A DNA stretch of 64,000 bases from assembly GCF_000756615.1 (NCBI RefSeq), contig NZ_CP009288.1:5022001-5086000 (forward strand), written 5' to 3'. Below the pieces are notes generated by a model that had not been told where the DNA came from, did not search any database, and worked only from the letters and a program-made list of their open reading frames with translations. Positions within the stretch are counted from its first letter, which is position 1. Each line of letters begins with the position of its first letter. This stretch comes from Paenibacillus durus (lineage in GTDB: Bacteria; Bacillota; Bacilli; Paenibacillales; Paenibacillaceae). This document shows positions 46,965 through 56,819 of this stretch, piece after piece. Position numbers and translations under genes: made by a program.

Positions 46965-48677
46965 TTATTCATGAATTCCGCTCAGTGTTTCCCATGCCCC
47001 ATCTCCTGCAAAGCTGCGGTTCCAGACCGCGATACCTCCCAGGTTCAAAGTCTTGGCCAGCTTCACTCTCGACTGCAGCGATACCTTGTCCTCAATCCAT
47101 ATTTTGCGGAGAACTCCGTCTTCCTTGTATTCCACATAGTTTTGTCCAGAATCTTCGGAAAGGACGGGTACCAGCGTCTTGGAGCGGATAATTTCGGCAA
47201 CGGCGTCCATGCTGACCGCTTTGGAGCTTACTTCCGTCTTCCCTCCGGCCTTTTTTTCTGTCCAAATACGGGTATACAGCGGTACGCCCAAAACAAGCTT
47301 CTTCGCCGGCACCGCGTCTTCTTCAAGAATGCGCTCCACCGAGTTCCGCGACCAGGAAAGCGACGCCACCGAACCGGCCACAGGACTGGAAGCCCAATGC
47401 TCATCATACGCCATTACAATCATAAAGTCGGCCAATGCTCCCAGCGAGCGCCGGTCGAGAAAGAGCGACCACATTTCGCTATTCGATTTGGGAGTGACGT
47501 CGATAGATAAAATGAGATTTTTCGCTTGGGCCATCGGCTTCAGCTCGCGCATAAATTGCGTAACATTCCCGCCATCTTTGGTATATACATTTTCAAAATC
47601 GATATTAATGCCGTCCAGATTATAAAGATCGCAGTATTCCAGCATTTGTACGATCGTTCGCATCCGTTTGTCATAGGTGGACAACGCTTGTGTGGTCAAA
47701 TCGGGATCGAAGTCATTACTTAGAAGTCCCCATACTTCCATCCCTTGACCGTGTGCCCACTTCACATAAGCTTGATCTGCCTGGCTGCGTACGTTTCCTT
47801 CACTATCCACAATTTTGAACCATGTAGGACTCACAACATTAACACCGTTCAGCTTGCCGATGGAACCAGGATTCGGATTCCGGTCGTACACAGCTTCCCA
47901 GGTCAAGCTCACGGCTTTGCCGTCCCAACTGCGCTCCGCCCGGGTTGGTTCGGATGTTGTCTTCTTCACCGTCTTGATTCCGGTCTCCGCAATACCCGCC
48001 GCCTTCACATAACCGGCAAAACCGTTATTCATTTGAGCGTACAGCCACTCCCCATGCCGGCTCCAGATTCTTACCTTCGTCCCGGGCGTCATTTTGGCTA
48101 GGACGGGCGCGTGAATCGTCGCCTCGGTGCGCAGCACGGCCTTATCTTCCTTCACTTCTCCGAGTGGGACCGTCTCACCGGCGGCCATTAACAGAACCGC
48201 TCCTGTATCCGCGTTCTCCTGCACATCAAGGCCATATAAGCTTTTAAGCGGTTCGGCCGGCAAATAGGTGACTCCGTCCCGTTCTTCGGGAGCCAGCCGA
48301 AGCTGAATCGGCTTATTGTTAAGGCTCGCCGCCTTCTTGTCTGCCTGCATATATAGAAGCTTGCTGTCCGTAGAAAGAATGACCGACTTCGTCCCGGATT
48401 CGTACCGGATAGAGGGATCTATCGCCTTCTCCAACAGCGGAAGTGGCAGCAGTAAGTTCTCCCCAGTTCCGGAAGCGGAAAATCCGGTATACTGGCCTTT
48501 GACGAAAATAGGCTTGTCCGTTCCCTTCCACTCCGGATCGACGTGAAGAGGATTGGGCAGCACATAAAAGATTAATGCGTATACCGCCGCCGCAATAATT
48601 AACAATCCTGCAAGTCTGCGAAGAACACCGCTTCGCCTAACGGCGCGTCTGTGTCCATGCTTCTGTCTTCTGTTCAA
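46965..48677 (-). CDS. Membrane-anchored GH18 glycoside hydrolase with SH3 domain
   Basis: From the TTG at 48677 (GGAGG seven bases upstream) the protein has about 570 residues. It has a basic N-terminus, one membrane segment (about 18-38), a copper-amine-oxidase-N-like domain (about 60-180), a bacterial SH3 domain (about 185-245) and a C-terminal GH18 barrel. The GH18 active motif DGINIDFE is intact with its catalytic Glu. YaaH/YdhD-type relatives cut peptidoglycan or spore cortex sugars. The SH3 domain would bind the wall. A 62-bp structured repeat lies about 55 bases before the start, as at ywmB. Longer in-frame starts run through that repeat and have no ribosome site. Confidence 0.85.
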   Translation of the reverse strand: MNRRQKHGHRRAVRRSGVLRRLAGLLIIAAAVYALIFYVLPNPLHVDPEWKGTDKPIFVKGQYTGFSASGTGENLLLPLPLLEKAIDPSIRYESGTKSVILSTDSKLLYMQADKKAASLNNKPIQLRLAPEERDGVTYLPAEPLKSLYGLDVQENADTGAVLLMAAGETVPLGEVKEDKAVLRTEATIHAPVLAKMTPGTKVRIWSRHGEWLYAQMNNGFAGYVKAAGIAETGIKTVKKTTSEPTRAERSWDGKAVSLTWEAVYDRNPNPGSIGKLNGVNVVSPTWFKIVDSEGNVRSQADQAYVKWAHGQGMEVWGLLSNDFDPDLTTQALSTYDKRMRTIVQMLEYCDLYNLDGINIDFENVYTKDGGNVTQFMRELKPMAQAKNLILSIDVTPKSNSEMWSLFLDRRSLGALADFMIVMAYDEHWASSPVAGSVASLSWSRNSVERILEEDAVPAKKLVLGVPLYTRIWTEKKAGGKTEVSSKAVSMDAVAEIIRSKTLVPVLSEDSGQNYVEYKEDGVLRKIWIEDKVSLQSRVKLAKTLNLGGIAVWNRSFAGDGAWETLSGIHE

Positions 48678-48729
48678 AATAGGTCCTCCATACTCTGCTG
48701 AATTTAAAGTGGGGAAAATGCTGCCAAGA

Positions 48730-48791
48730 AGAAACGCCTGACGGCGTCCTTGAAGGACGCAAGTACTTTTCTCGTAGAAATATAAGGCCAT
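48730..48791 (-). promoter_or_regulatory. 62-bp structured repeat upstream of the GH18 gene (copy 2)
   Basis: 55/62 identical to 24126-24187 with no gaps. The inner hairpin GCGTCC-TTGAA-GGACGC is perfect here, while the outer AGAAACG/CTTTTCT arms have one mismatch. An alternative small hairpin CGCC-TGAC-GGCG shares bases with the inner one, so the two are mutually exclusive. Orientation and distance to the downstream minus-strand gene resemble copy 1. Confidence 0.6.
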
Positions 48792-48828
48792 TGATAAGAC
48801 TGAAATTTATAAATTTTATATTTTAAAA

Positions 48829-48883
48829 AAAAGAAAACGTGAGTTATCCGCTATTTGTTCGGACTCCGCACGTTCTCGTTACT
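48829..48883 (-). terminator. Terminator after perR
   Basis: GAGAACGTG pairs with CACGTTTTC around an inner AGTCCG/CGGATAACT stem, followed by a long T run on the minus strand. Confidence 0.75.
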
Positions 48884-48958
48884 TTTTTGGTAAAAGCGTC
48901 TCCTGCCTTCCAAGACGGCGGAGTCTTACGCTATGCATCATTAAGCTATAGTTCAACA

Positions 48959-49390
48959 TCAGTGCCGCTTGCCCGCACAGCAGCTGCAAATACCGTAAAG
49001 TTCCATACGCAAACCGTTCACGATGAAGCCGGTAGTTAACTCCGCCTGTCGTTCGACCTCATGCAGCGGCGGATAACTAAAATCCTCGATTTTGCCGCAG
49101 TCCTGGCATATGATATGGTAATGATCGGTTACATTGGCATCGAAGCGGCTGGAATTGTCGCCATAGGTCAGTTCGCGAACCATTCCGGCTTCCATGAACA
49201 TTTTCAAATTATTGTACACAGTTGCTACGCTCATGCTCGGAAACTTCGGCTCCAGCGCACGATAAATCTCGTCTGCGGTAGGATGATTCATCGATTCCAT
49301 CAAATAAGTTAAAATCGCATGACGCTGAGGCGTAATACGGACACCGGTTGTCTTCAATTGTTCCAATGCGTGCTGTACGCCGCTTCCCAT
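48959..49390 (-). CDS. perR: Peroxide stress regulator PerR (Fur family)
   Basis: The 143-residue protein has the Fur-family winged helix ([17 protein letters not shown], then [12 protein letters not shown]), the regulatory metal ligands in [11 protein letters not shown], and structural zinc cysteine pairs CQDC and CSCC. The order of ligands and the D in RFDAN fit PerR rather than Fur or Zur. PerR represses peroxide defence genes with Mn or Fe and is inactivated by peroxide-driven histidine oxidation. The start is the ATG at 49390 behind GGCGGTG, since a longer frame overlaps the promoter. A Per-box-like site lies upstream, suggesting autoregulation. Confidence 0.9.
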   Translation of the reverse strand: MGSGVQHALEQLKTTGVRITPQRHAILTYLMESMNHPTADEIYRALEPKFPSMSVATVYNNLKMFMEAGMVRELTYGDNSSRFDANVTDHYHIICQDCGKIEDFSYPPLHEVERQAELTTGFIVNGLRMELYGICSCCAGKRH

Positions 49391-49444
49391 CCCTATCACC
49401 GCCTTTACATGTCGATCTTGTAGTAAGTAAACGCTCTTGTATTT

Positions 49445-49502
49445 ATTGTAAGACCGACCTTTCAATGTTGTCAACGCAGTCAGTTAATTATATTGATTAT
49501 TA
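49445..49502 (-). promoter_or_regulatory. perR promoter with Per-box-like site
   Basis: TTGACA (49474-49469), 18 bases and TACAAT (49450-49445) form a strong promoter. Just upstream, 49502-49488 reads TAATAATCAATATAA, matching the Per box TTATAATnATTATAA at 12 of 14 defined positions. Confidence 0.65.
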
Positions 49503-49522
49503 TTTAATATAAATTAGTTTGT

Positions 49523-51439
49523 TCAATTTTCGATCACATTTAAATTGCTGTTCCCTTCAACCTCCACCTTATATTCGCCCATACCCACTTTGCCGGAGAT
49601 CGTTTTTTTGTCAACGACGAGCCCGGGTATGTCGGAAATGATGTCGCCATAGCTGCTGGAACCCTTCAAGGAATAGCTCCCTTCCGCAGGCAGGTGGAGG
49701 TTGATATCGCCAACGGCGCTGTAAATATTCCAGTCACCCTGTACATAAGGAGAACGGATGTCGATGATTCCATTTAGAGATTGAGCGGTAAGTGACGATC
49801 TGGCCTCGTTCACTACCACATTGCCATTCTTGGTGGAGACGTCGATATCGGTTCCGCTCCGATCAGCACTGATATTACCGACCGCCGTTGAAAGCTTCAA
49901 AGCCCCCGTAACGTCCCAAGCCCGCATATCGCCCCCGTTTGTGGAAAGGTCCACATCGCCCTCAATATTTCTGACTTTTACTTCTCCATTATGGGTCTTC
50001 CCTTTGATACTGCCGAATACCTTATGCAAAATGATCGGTCCGTTGCCGGTTTCAAGTGAAATGTCCTGGATCGCCTCTGTATTTTGCAGCGTAATACCGC
50101 CATTCATTGTTCTGATATCCAGATTAAAACGGCGGTTGTCCGGAAGGGCAATATCCAAATCGATGCGCGGCTGACGCTTGCCCGATTCACCATAAGCTTT
50201 ACCCTTGGTCGTCAGCTTTATGGTGGGCCCTTCGGTAACTTCAATGAACGATTGATCCGAAATGGCTTCCGCTCTCGCCCCTTCCAGCTGGTCAACCCAC
50301 ACCGTAGACGTAACCTCTATTTGATCAATCGGACTTCGGTGCACCACGATATCCCCATTGATCGCGTCAACGGCAAGCTTGGCGGATTGCAATTCCACCG
50401 GAACCGTCAGCACAGGCTTCTGAAATTTGCTGCCTTTCGCCTCACCGTAGTCAACGGCTGCAGCTGTCAAATTCAGGCTGACCTTATTCCACAGATGCAG
50501 GTAATGCTCCTGCTCCGATACGAAAAACACGCTTGCACCAAGCAGGATAGCAGGCAGAAGCCCCCGAAAATCCAGACGAAATCTTGGACCGGTTGCGGCT
50601 TTGCCGGGACGCCGGGAGATAAAGAAATTAGACAGGTACTCCAAACCCAACAATACGGGAAGAGCCGGCCACCATGTCAGCAGCAGCAATAGATTGTCGG
50701 CACCCCATTGCCAGTCCCGGAACAGCAAAACGCCGACTCCAATCAGCAGGAAGGAAGCGGTATAGCGTCCGATCCGGTCTTCATGCCGCCGGCGGAACAT
50801 TTTTATACCAATCTCCCTTGCCGCAAGGAACACTCCTCCCGCAATCAAGAGAATTCCCGTTGCCGCGCCTGCCTGATGCTCGATAAAATAGTGAAGCCAG
50901 ACCGGTCTTTGCCGAAAAAAGAACAGCATTATTCCTCCGAGCAGCAGGAGCAGACCAAATGAAATTCCCGGTTCGCTGATGAAACGCCGACGCCGCTCCT
51001 GAGCGGAATCCGTGGCGGTTCCCGCAGCATCTGGCATTTTACGGAGACGAATCATCCGGTCCGCCGATTGCAGGGCATCATATACATTATAGAAATAGAC
51101 GGCCGGAATAAACAGGGCCAGCAAAATAAGAAGAGGCACATTGATCTGCATGCCGATGGAGGAAAAGTACAGCAGCGCCGCTATATCCAGCACAATTACA
51201 AAGGGAAAGGAAATCCCTTTCCTAAGAAGGCCCAAATACAAATGACCGGTCCCGGGAACCATAGCTGCCAGCAGACCGGCTATGAACTTGCGCTTGACGG
51301 GACGCTGCTTTTTGCGGGGAGGAATAACTTCTGTGCCGCCGCTCTCTTCTACAGGGACAAGCTGCTTGTCACCGCGTTCCATTACGGAATAACTTTCCTG
51401 CTTTCTCGCAGGCAACGTAATACGGGGTTCATTTTTCAT
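49523..51439 (-). CDS. Multi-spanning membrane protein with C-terminal DUF4097 beta-helix
   Basis: The protein (about 638 residues from the ATG at 51439, AAGGAG upstream) has a charged cytoplasmic start and about eight to ten membrane helices (around 60-330). Then comes a large extracytoplasmic DUF4097 domain (around 350-630) of repeated short strands such as TMNGGITLQNT, TGNGPIILHK, THNGEVKVRN and TKNGNVVVNE, forming a beta-solenoid. DUF4097 domains occur in Lia/envelope-stress proteins, where the solenoid may bind peptides or wall material. Exact role unknown. It is downstream of the GNAT gene on the same strand with a short gap and may be co-transcribed with it. Confidence 0.82.
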   Translation of the reverse strand: MKNEPRITLPARKQESYSVMERGDKQLVPVEESGGTEVIPPRKKQRPVKRKFIAGLLAAMVPGTGHLYLGLLRKGISFPFVIVLDIAALLYFSSIGMQINVPLLILLALFIPAVYFYNVYDALQSADRMIRLRKMPDAAGTATDSAQERRRRFISEPGISFGLLLLLGGIMLFFFRQRPVWLHYFIEHQAGAATGILLIAGGVFLAAREIGIKMFRRRHEDRIGRYTASFLLIGVGVLLFRDWQWGADNLLLLLTWWPALPVLLGLEYLSNFFISRRPGKAATGPRFRLDFRGLLPAILLGASVFFVSEQEHYLHLWNKVSLNLTAAAVDYGEAKGSKFQKPVLTVPVELQSAKLAVDAINGDIVVHRSPIDQIEVTSTVWVDQLEGARAEAISDQSFIEVTEGPTIKLTTKGKAYGESGKRQPRIDLDIALPDNRRFNLDIRTMNGGITLQNTEAIQDISLETGNGPIILHKVFGSIKGKTHNGEVKVRNIEGDVDLSTNGGDMRAWDVTGALKLSTAVGNISADRSGTDIDVSTKNGNVVVNEARSSLTAQSLNGIIDIRSPYVQGDWNIYSAVGDINLHLPAEGSYSLKGSSSYGDIISDIPGLVVDKKTISGKVGMGEYKVEVEGNSNLNVIEN

Positions 51440-51474
51440 TCGGGCCTTCTCCTTTCTCGTGTAATTTCGCCGAA

Positions 51475-51945
51475 TCAACGTTTGCCGCTCCTGTTAAATT
51501 CGATCAGTTCGACGCCGGGGGCTACTTCCGAAGAAGTTATCGGGACAAAGCCATGCTTGCGGTATAAAGAGACCGCCGGCGCATTCTTTTTGCCCGTGGA
51601 CACGATAAAACGCTCCTTATCCGGATAAAGCGCAAATACATGCTCCAGCAGCCGGCCGGCAATTCCTCTACGGAAATGATCCGGACTAACCATCATACGT
51701 GTAATCGTTAAAGTCTCCGGACGCTCTGCTTCCGTGGCTACGGCACCCGACAGCTCCCCGTCTTCACTCAGGCAGCCGTAAAAATCCTCACCGCAATTTC
51801 TGAGTGTATCCCGAGTCTCAAGCAGCGGAGGAATGGAATTAAACCCGATCAACTCCGCTTCCAGGCGGTAGGCTTTATGCTGAAGGCTCCATAGGTCACT
51901 AAGCGTCCCCTCATCCTGCAGGTCCAGCTTTACTATTTGGCTCAT
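51475..51945 (-). CDS. GNAT family N-acetyltransferase
   Basis: The 156-residue protein has the acetyl-CoA motif SPDHFRRGIAGRLLEH (about 96-111) and the later strand/helix N-A-P-A-V-S-L-Y-R-K-H-G-F, both typical of GNAT enzymes. The substrate cannot be predicted. The start is the ATG at 51945, with AAGGAG nine bases upstream. Confidence 0.87.
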   Translation of the reverse strand: MSQIVKLDLQDEGTLSDLWSLQHKAYRLEAELIGFNSIPPLLETRDTLRNCGEDFYGCLSEDGELSGAVATEAERPETLTITRMMVSPDHFRRGIAGRLLEHVFALYPDKERFIVSTGKKNAPAVSLYRKHGFVPITSSEVAPGVELIEFNRSGKR

Positions 51946-52027
51946 ACCGGGTATCTCCTTATATTGCTGAAGGCCTGCCGCTGCCGACAAGCCTTCAGTA
52001 TTAATTACCCATTTATTGTATCTTATG

Positions 52028-53467
52028 TCAACCGTTCAATACTTCAGTCAAAAGCTTGTTAACAAGCCCCGGATTCGCCTTGCCTTTGCTTTCCTTCATG
52101 ACTTGTCCCACAAGGAAGCCAATCGCTTTCTGCTTGCCTGCCTTGTAGTCTTCCACGGATTGCGGGTTGGCTGCCACGACTGCTTCCACGATTCCCTTGA
52201 TCGCGCCTTCGTCGCTGATCTGTACAAGCCCCTTCTCTTCCACAATCTGTGCCGGAAGCTTGCCGGATTCGAGCATTTCTTTGAATACGGTCTTGGCAAT
52301 CTTGCTGCTGATGGTTCCCTTGGCGATAAGCCCGATCATTTCGCCGAGTCCTTGCGGCGTGATCTTAACCTGGGACAGTTCCAAGTTGTTTCCGTTCAAG
52401 TAGGCGAGCAGATCGCCCATAATCCAGTTGGCGACAGCTTTGGCATCGCTGGTGAAATTCAAGCTGCTTTCAAAGAAGTCGGCGACCGGCTTAGATGCGG
52501 TGAGTACCCCTGCGTCGTATGCGAGCAGACCGTACTCTTCACTGTAGCGGACCCGCCGCGCATCCGGAAGCTCAGGAATGGAAGAACGGATGGCTTCCTT
52601 CCAAGCGTCATCAATATGCAGCACAATCAGGTCCGGATCGGGAAAATACCGGTAGTCATGGGCTTCTTCCTTACCACGCATGGAAAAAGTCTTGCCCTGG
52701 GCGTCATCCCAGCGGCGGGTTTCCTGCACGACTTCGCCGCCTCCATCGAGAATATCCGCCTGGCGGAACTCCTCATACTCCAGACCGCGCTGCACACCGC
52801 GGAAGGAGTTCATGTTCTTCAGCTCGGCGCGGGTGCCGAATTCCTTCTGGCCTACGGGCCGCAGGCTGATGTTCGCGTCGCAGCGCATGGAGCCTTCTTC
52901 CATCTTGACGTCGGATACGTCGCAGTACTGTATAATCGCCCGCATCTTCTCCAGATAAGCGCGGGCTTCTTCAGGGGAGCGCAGTTCCGGCTCGGAGACG
53001 ATTTCAATCAGCGGAGTTCCTCCCCGGTTTAAGTCGATAAGCGTGCCGAATCCGCCGTCCACATGCGTAAGCTTGCAGGCGTCCTCTTCCAGATGAAGCC
53101 GGGTAATGCCGATTCGCTTCGTTTCGCCGTTCACTTCGATATCGATCCATCCGTTCAGGCCGATCGGCTGATCAAACTGCGAAATCTGGTAAGCCTTTGG
53201 CAAGTCGGGATAGAAATAGTTCTTCCGGTCAAACTTGCTGACGTCGCCGATCGTGCAGTTTAGCGCCATAGCGGCTTTCATTGCATAATCCACCGCCTGG
53301 CGGTTCAATACGGGCAGTACGCCCGGATGTCCCAGGCAGACGGGACAGGTATGTGTATTGGGCGGCGCGCCGAATTCTGTGGAGCAGCCGCAGAAAATTT
53401 TGGACTTCGTGTGAAGCTCGACGTGAACCTCCAGTCCAATGACTGTTTCATACTTGGATGATGGCAT
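52028..53467 (-). CDS. gatB: Asp-tRNA(Asn)/Glu-tRNA(Gln) amidotransferase subunit B
   Basis: The 479-residue protein starts [13 protein letters not shown] and contains the zinc-binding C-C-C-C set ([14 protein letters not shown]) and the GatB/Yqey C-terminal domain. GatB holds the kinase/transamidase site that turns Glu-tRNA(Gln) into Gln-tRNA(Gln), using ammonia from GatA. AAGGAGGG precedes the ATG. It is third in gatC-gatA-gatB, 29 bases after gatA. Confidence 0.95.
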   Translation of the reverse strand: MPSSKYETVIGLEVHVELHTKSKIFCGCSTEFGAPPNTHTCPVCLGHPGVLPVLNRQAVDYAMKAAMALNCTIGDVSKFDRKNYFYPDLPKAYQISQFDQPIGLNGWIDIEVNGETKRIGITRLHLEEDACKLTHVDGGFGTLIDLNRGGTPLIEIVSEPELRSPEEARAYLEKMRAIIQYCDVSDVKMEEGSMRCDANISLRPVGQKEFGTRAELKNMNSFRGVQRGLEYEEFRQADILDGGGEVVQETRRWDDAQGKTFSMRGKEEAHDYRYFPDPDLIVLHIDDAWKEAIRSSIPELPDARRVRYSEEYGLLAYDAGVLTASKPVADFFESSLNFTSDAKAVANWIMGDLLAYLNGNNLELSQVKITPQGLGEMIGLIAKGTISSKIAKTVFKEMLESGKLPAQIVEEKGLVQISDEGAIKGIVEAVVAANPQSVEDYKAGKQKAIGFLVGQVMKESKGKANPGLVNKLLTEVLNG

Positions 53468-53496
53468 GATATTCTTGTTCCCTCCTTATCGACCGT

Positions 53497-54954
53497 TTAC
53501 AGCTGCGGACGCTGCTTATGGTAATCGGTATGCTGTTCATAGGCGTGCGCGACGCGCAGCACCGTGCTCTCATCGAATTCTTTGCCGATAATCTGCAGCC
53601 CGACAGGCAGCCCTTCGGCAAAACCGCAAGGAATGCTGACGGCAGGGATGCCCGCCAGATTAACCGGAATGGTCAAAATGTCGTTCAAATACATGGTAAG
53701 CGGGTCCTCGGTCTGAGAGCCGAGCTTGAATGCCGTCGTCGGGGCGGTCGGTCCAATTACCACGTCATACTTCTTAAATACTTCATCAAAATCCTGCTTG
53801 ATCAGTGTGCGCACCTTCTGTGCCTTCAAATAATAGGCATCGTAATAGCCCGAGCTTAGCGCATACGTTCCAAGCATAATCCGGCGCTTGACTTCCGGGC
53901 CGAAGCCCCGGCTGCGCGAATTAAGATACAGATCGAGCAGACCGCCGCCCTCGTCGACACGCACGCCGTAGCGCACCCCGTCAAAGCGGGCCAGATTGGA
54001 GGAAGCCTCCGAGGAAGCAAGCAGATAATAAGTCGCTACCGCGTATTCGGTATGCGGCAGGGAAACCTCTTCCCAGACTGCGCCGAGGTCTTCCAGAACT
54101 TTAAGCGCTGACAGCACCGTCTCGCGGACGGAGGCGTCAACGCCTTCGCCCAAGTATTCCTTCGGTACGGCAATACGCAGGCCTTTGATGTCGCCGGTAA
54201 GGGCGCTCAAATAGTCGGGAATATCGACCTTGGCGGACGTGGAGTCCTGGGCGTCATAACCGGCAATCGCTTGCAGTACATAGGCGGAATCCTCAACGGT
54301 CCGCGTCAGCGGCCCGATCTGGTCAAGCGAGGAGGCAAACGCCACGAGGCCGTAGCGGGAAACAAGGCCATAGGTCGGCTTCAGACCGACAACGCCGCAG
54401 TACGATGCGGGCTGGCGGATCGAGCCGCCGGTATCGGAGCCAAGGGCAAAGAACACTTCGCCCGCAGCCACTGCCGCAGCGGAGCCGCCGCTGGAGCCGC
54501 CCGGTACGCGCTCCAAATCCCAGGGATTGCGGACCGCCCCGTAGGCGGAGTTCTCATTCGAGCCGCCCATGGCGAACTCGTCCATATTCAGCTTGCCGAT
54601 CGTCACGGCGTCCGCCTGGCGCAGCTTGGCGGCAACGGTCGCGTCATAAATCGGCTGGTAATTATCAAGGAAACGGCTCGCGCAGGTCGTGCGCAGCCCT
54701 TTGGTCACAATATTGTCCTTAATGCCGGCAGGCAGCCCAAACAGCAGCCCCCGGGACACTCCCGAAGCTAGCTTGTCGTCCAGGGTACGGGCATCGGCGC
54801 GGGCGCCATCTTCATTCAGCGTAAGAAAGGCGTTCACCTTATCGTCCAGCCGCGCAATAGCGGACAGCGATTCCTCGGTCAGCTCGCTGACCGAGGTTTG
54901 TCCCGCATGCAGCATGTTATGTAATTCGGATAACCGATATTGAAACAGGCTCAA
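53497..54954 (-). CDS. gatA: Asp-tRNA(Asn)/Glu-tRNA(Gln) amidotransferase subunit A
   Basis: The 485-residue amidase has the Ser-cisSer-Lys triad in GIKDNI (Lys), and the Gly/Ser-rich [15 protein letters not shown] followed by [13 protein letters not shown]. It frees ammonia from glutamine for GatB. The start is a TTG at 54954 with AGGGAG eight bases upstream. The nearby ATG is out of frame. It lies between gatC and gatB. Confidence 0.95.
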   Translation of the reverse strand: MSLFQYRLSELHNMLHAGQTSVSELTEESLSAIARLDDKVNAFLTLNEDGARADARTLDDKLASGVSRGLLFGLPAGIKDNIVTKGLRTTCASRFLDNYQPIYDATVAAKLRQADAVTIGKLNMDEFAMGGSNENSAYGAVRNPWDLERVPGGSSGGSAAAVAAGEVFFALGSDTGGSIRQPASYCGVVGLKPTYGLVSRYGLVAFASSLDQIGPLTRTVEDSAYVLQAIAGYDAQDSTSAKVDIPDYLSALTGDIKGLRIAVPKEYLGEGVDASVRETVLSALKVLEDLGAVWEEVSLPHTEYAVATYYLLASSEASSNLARFDGVRYGVRVDEGGGLLDLYLNSRSRGFGPEVKRRIMLGTYALSSGYYDAYYLKAQKVRTLIKQDFDEVFKKYDVVIGPTAPTTAFKLGSQTEDPLTMYLNDILTIPVNLAGIPAVSIPCGFAEGLPVGLQIIGKEFDESTVLRVAHAYEQHTDYHKQRPQL

Positions 54955-54979
54955 AATGTCATCTCCCTACCTATTTAGA

Positions 54980-55267
54980 TTATTCCAAAACCGCCGGAAC
55001 TTTGAACTGTCCGTCTTCTTCTTCCGGCGCGTTAAGCAGTGCTTCCTCAAGCGAAAGACTCTCCTTTACGACATCCTCGCGCATTACATTGCTGACATGC
55101 AGCACATGAGTCGTCGGCTGAACGCCTTCCGTATCCAGTCCGCTCAATTTCTCCGCATATTGTAAAATGGCGTTCATCTGCTCCGTAATCATAGCCTCTT
55201 CCTCCGGGCTTAACTGCAGACGGGCCAGACCGGCCACATGCTGCACATCCTTGACGGTAATGCTCAT
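54980..55267 (-). CDS. gatC: Asp-tRNA(Asn)/Glu-tRNA(Gln) amidotransferase subunit C
   Basis: The 95-residue protein has VKDVQHVAGLARLQLSPEE at the N-terminus and a C-terminal GQFKVPAVLE, the GatC pattern. GatC is a small scaffold that stabilises GatA on GatB. It is the first gene of the gat operon. Confidence 0.93.
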   Translation of the reverse strand: MSITVKDVQHVAGLARLQLSPEEEAMITEQMNAILQYAEKLSGLDTEGVQPTTHVLHVSNVMREDVVKESLSLEEALLNAPEEEDGQFKVPAVLE

Positions 55268-55404
55268 TTTGGGTATCCCTCCTGTTTAAAGGGCTAAAGC
55301 GCCCGGATAACGTTACTAATTATATTGTAGAAACGTAGACAATTCAATGCAGTTATACCAGCAGATGACGGGAACAACCCCTTACAGAAACCGATGAAAA
55401 CAAG

Positions 55405-55426
55405 AAAAGCACCGATGGGTGCTTTT
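55405..55426. terminator. Hairpin upstream of gatC
   Basis: AAAAGCACC-GATG-GGTGCTTTT is a 9-bp perfect stem with T/A tracts on both sides, so it could terminate in either direction. It lies between the IDEAL-domain gene and gatC. Confidence 0.6.
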
Positions 55427-55473
55427 GTAAAAGGCTGCCGAATCCTTCTTTAGCCTAGCTCTCAGATATTACA

Positions 55474-55500
55474 AAAAAACCGGCTTGCGCCGGCTTTTCT
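55474..55500 (-). terminator. Terminator after the IDEAL-domain gene
   Basis: CCGGC-TTGC-GCCGG stem with flanking A/T pairs and a run of seven T on the minus strand, starting at the stop codon. Confidence 0.8.
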
Positions 55501-55883
55501 TAAATCCAGGCCCGAAGATTCACCTGCTTGATGAATTCCGCCTGGGACATGTTCTCCTTGGGACTGGTCTCTACATCTTCCGCCTGTTCGGCCTCACCGT
55601 TCATCAATTGGTAAAACAATTTCTCGTTGTGCGTGGACAATGCATAATCGATCAATGCTTCTTGCGTAGTTCTCTCCGCTTCCTCAGTAAGCAGATCCGC
55701 TTCCGTCTCAACGTCTTCCGCCGTGACGTAAAAGTTCCGGTTCGCCTGAGGGATGCGAACGACATAGTCAAACGCATTATCAGGATTACGGTCGTAAGCA
55801 ATCACGTACCCATAGTCCCCGATAGGAAGATTCTGCTCGAAAGCGTCCGCGACAATGACAACCTTTTCTCCTAAACGCAGCAT
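55500..55883 (-). CDS. IDEAL-domain protein
   Basis: From the ATG at 55883 (AGGAGG seven bases upstream) the 127-residue protein has an N-terminal beta part (LRLGEKVVIVADAF, YGYVIAYDRN). In its second half, ALIDYALSTHNEKLFYQLMN matches the IDEAL domain, a short motif found in Bacillales proteins and mostly of unknown role. A longer frame to 55928 exists but lacks a ribosome site. Monocistronic, with its own terminator. Confidence 0.72.
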   Translation of the reverse strand: MLRLGEKVVIVADAFEQNLPIGDYGYVIAYDRNPDNAFDYVVRIPQANRNFYVTAEDVETEADLLTEEAERTTQEALIDYALSTHNEKLFYQLMNGEAEQAEDVETSPKENMSQAEFIKQVNLRAWI

Positions 55884-56036
55884 CGCCCTACCTCCTGAGC
55901 CAATATCTTTCTTGTTGTGCTTTTTCACAGTCTACTAAAAAAAGATAGACCTGTCTACAGGAAGAAACGGCGCAAAATTGAAAATATCCGCAAAAATATG
56001 AAATTGAAAAAAAGTTGTTACATTTAGCAGCCGGGC

Positions 56037-56819
56037 CTAAAACCGTGGCAGTTTATTGCGGCCTAGGAGAAGCGAAGCGCCCAAAAAGCAAAGAACAATC
56101 AGCGCTATGCCCGACAGTACCGGAAAAACCCAAGTATACGCAGCGGCCCCCTGCTGCATAAGCGCCTCCGCCGACAGCTGCGGCAGAGCAGCGGGCGACC
56201 AGCGCAGCGGCCGGGGAAGCAGCGTGTGCAGCAGCCCTAAGCCCGCGGCCGCTGCGAGCGACAGAAAAGCGGCAGCCGGAGCGCGGAGGCGGGCGCTGAA
56301 CAGAAGCGTAAGAGAAACCACGCATAGAAGCCATAATCCGTATAGCGCTGATGCCGCCAGCACCGCACTCCAGGAGAGGCCGCCGATTAATCGGACGGTA
56401 TAATAGCCTGCACATGCGGCGCCAAGCCCCAAAGACAGCGCGAGCAGGGTCAATTGCGCCAGCCATTTGGGGGAAGCGGCTGCAAGCGGAGTCAGCGGCC
56501 TGGCCAGCACCAGTTCCGCGGTTCCTCCCTCCCGCTCGCCGGCAAAGCTGTTCATCGCCGAAAGCGCGAGCACCAGCAGTCCTACCATGCCATACTGCCC
56601 GATCGACTTAGCCATGACTTCCCCCGCTCCCGGCATTTTATACAATTCCAGCAACCCCTGCGGCACATCACCTGACATTTTCAGAATCTCGGGCATATAG
56701 TAGGCGGAAATCGGCTGCATGATGCCAAGGATAATGAACACGACCGGTATCCACAGCAGCTTGTAGCTGCGGATCATCTCCAGCATTTCTTTACGAAAAA
56801 AAATCCAAGCGCTTCTCAT
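56037..56819 (-). CDS. yxlG: ABC-2 type permease, YxlG-like
   Basis: The 260-residue protein has six membrane helices and the ABC-2 permease start W-I-F-F-R-K-E. The cytoplasmic FAGEREGGTAELVLARP stretch is the coupling region of this family. Overlapping the ATPase gene by four bases, it is the last gene of the sigY operon, matching B. subtilis yxlG. The operon's substrate is unknown; bacteriocin or lipid export has been suggested for such systems. Confidence 0.85.
   Translation of the reverse strand: MRSAWIFFRKEMLEMIRSYKLLWIPVVFIILGIMQPISAYYMPEILKMSGDVPQGLLELYKMPGAGEVMAKSIGQYGMVGLLVLALSAMNSFAGEREGGTAELVLARPLTPLAAASPKWLAQLTLLALSLGLGAACAGYYTVRLIGGLSWSAVLAASALYGLWLLCVVSLTLLFSARLRAPAAAFLSLAAAAGLGLLHTLLPRPLRWSPAALPQLSAEALMQQGAAAYTWVFPVLSGIALIVLCFLGASLLLGRNKLPRF

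Noticed and set aside
52016..53032. 338-codon plus-strand frame opposite gatB
   Set aside because: Shadow of gatB. Its composition is antisense-like and no domain is recognisable.
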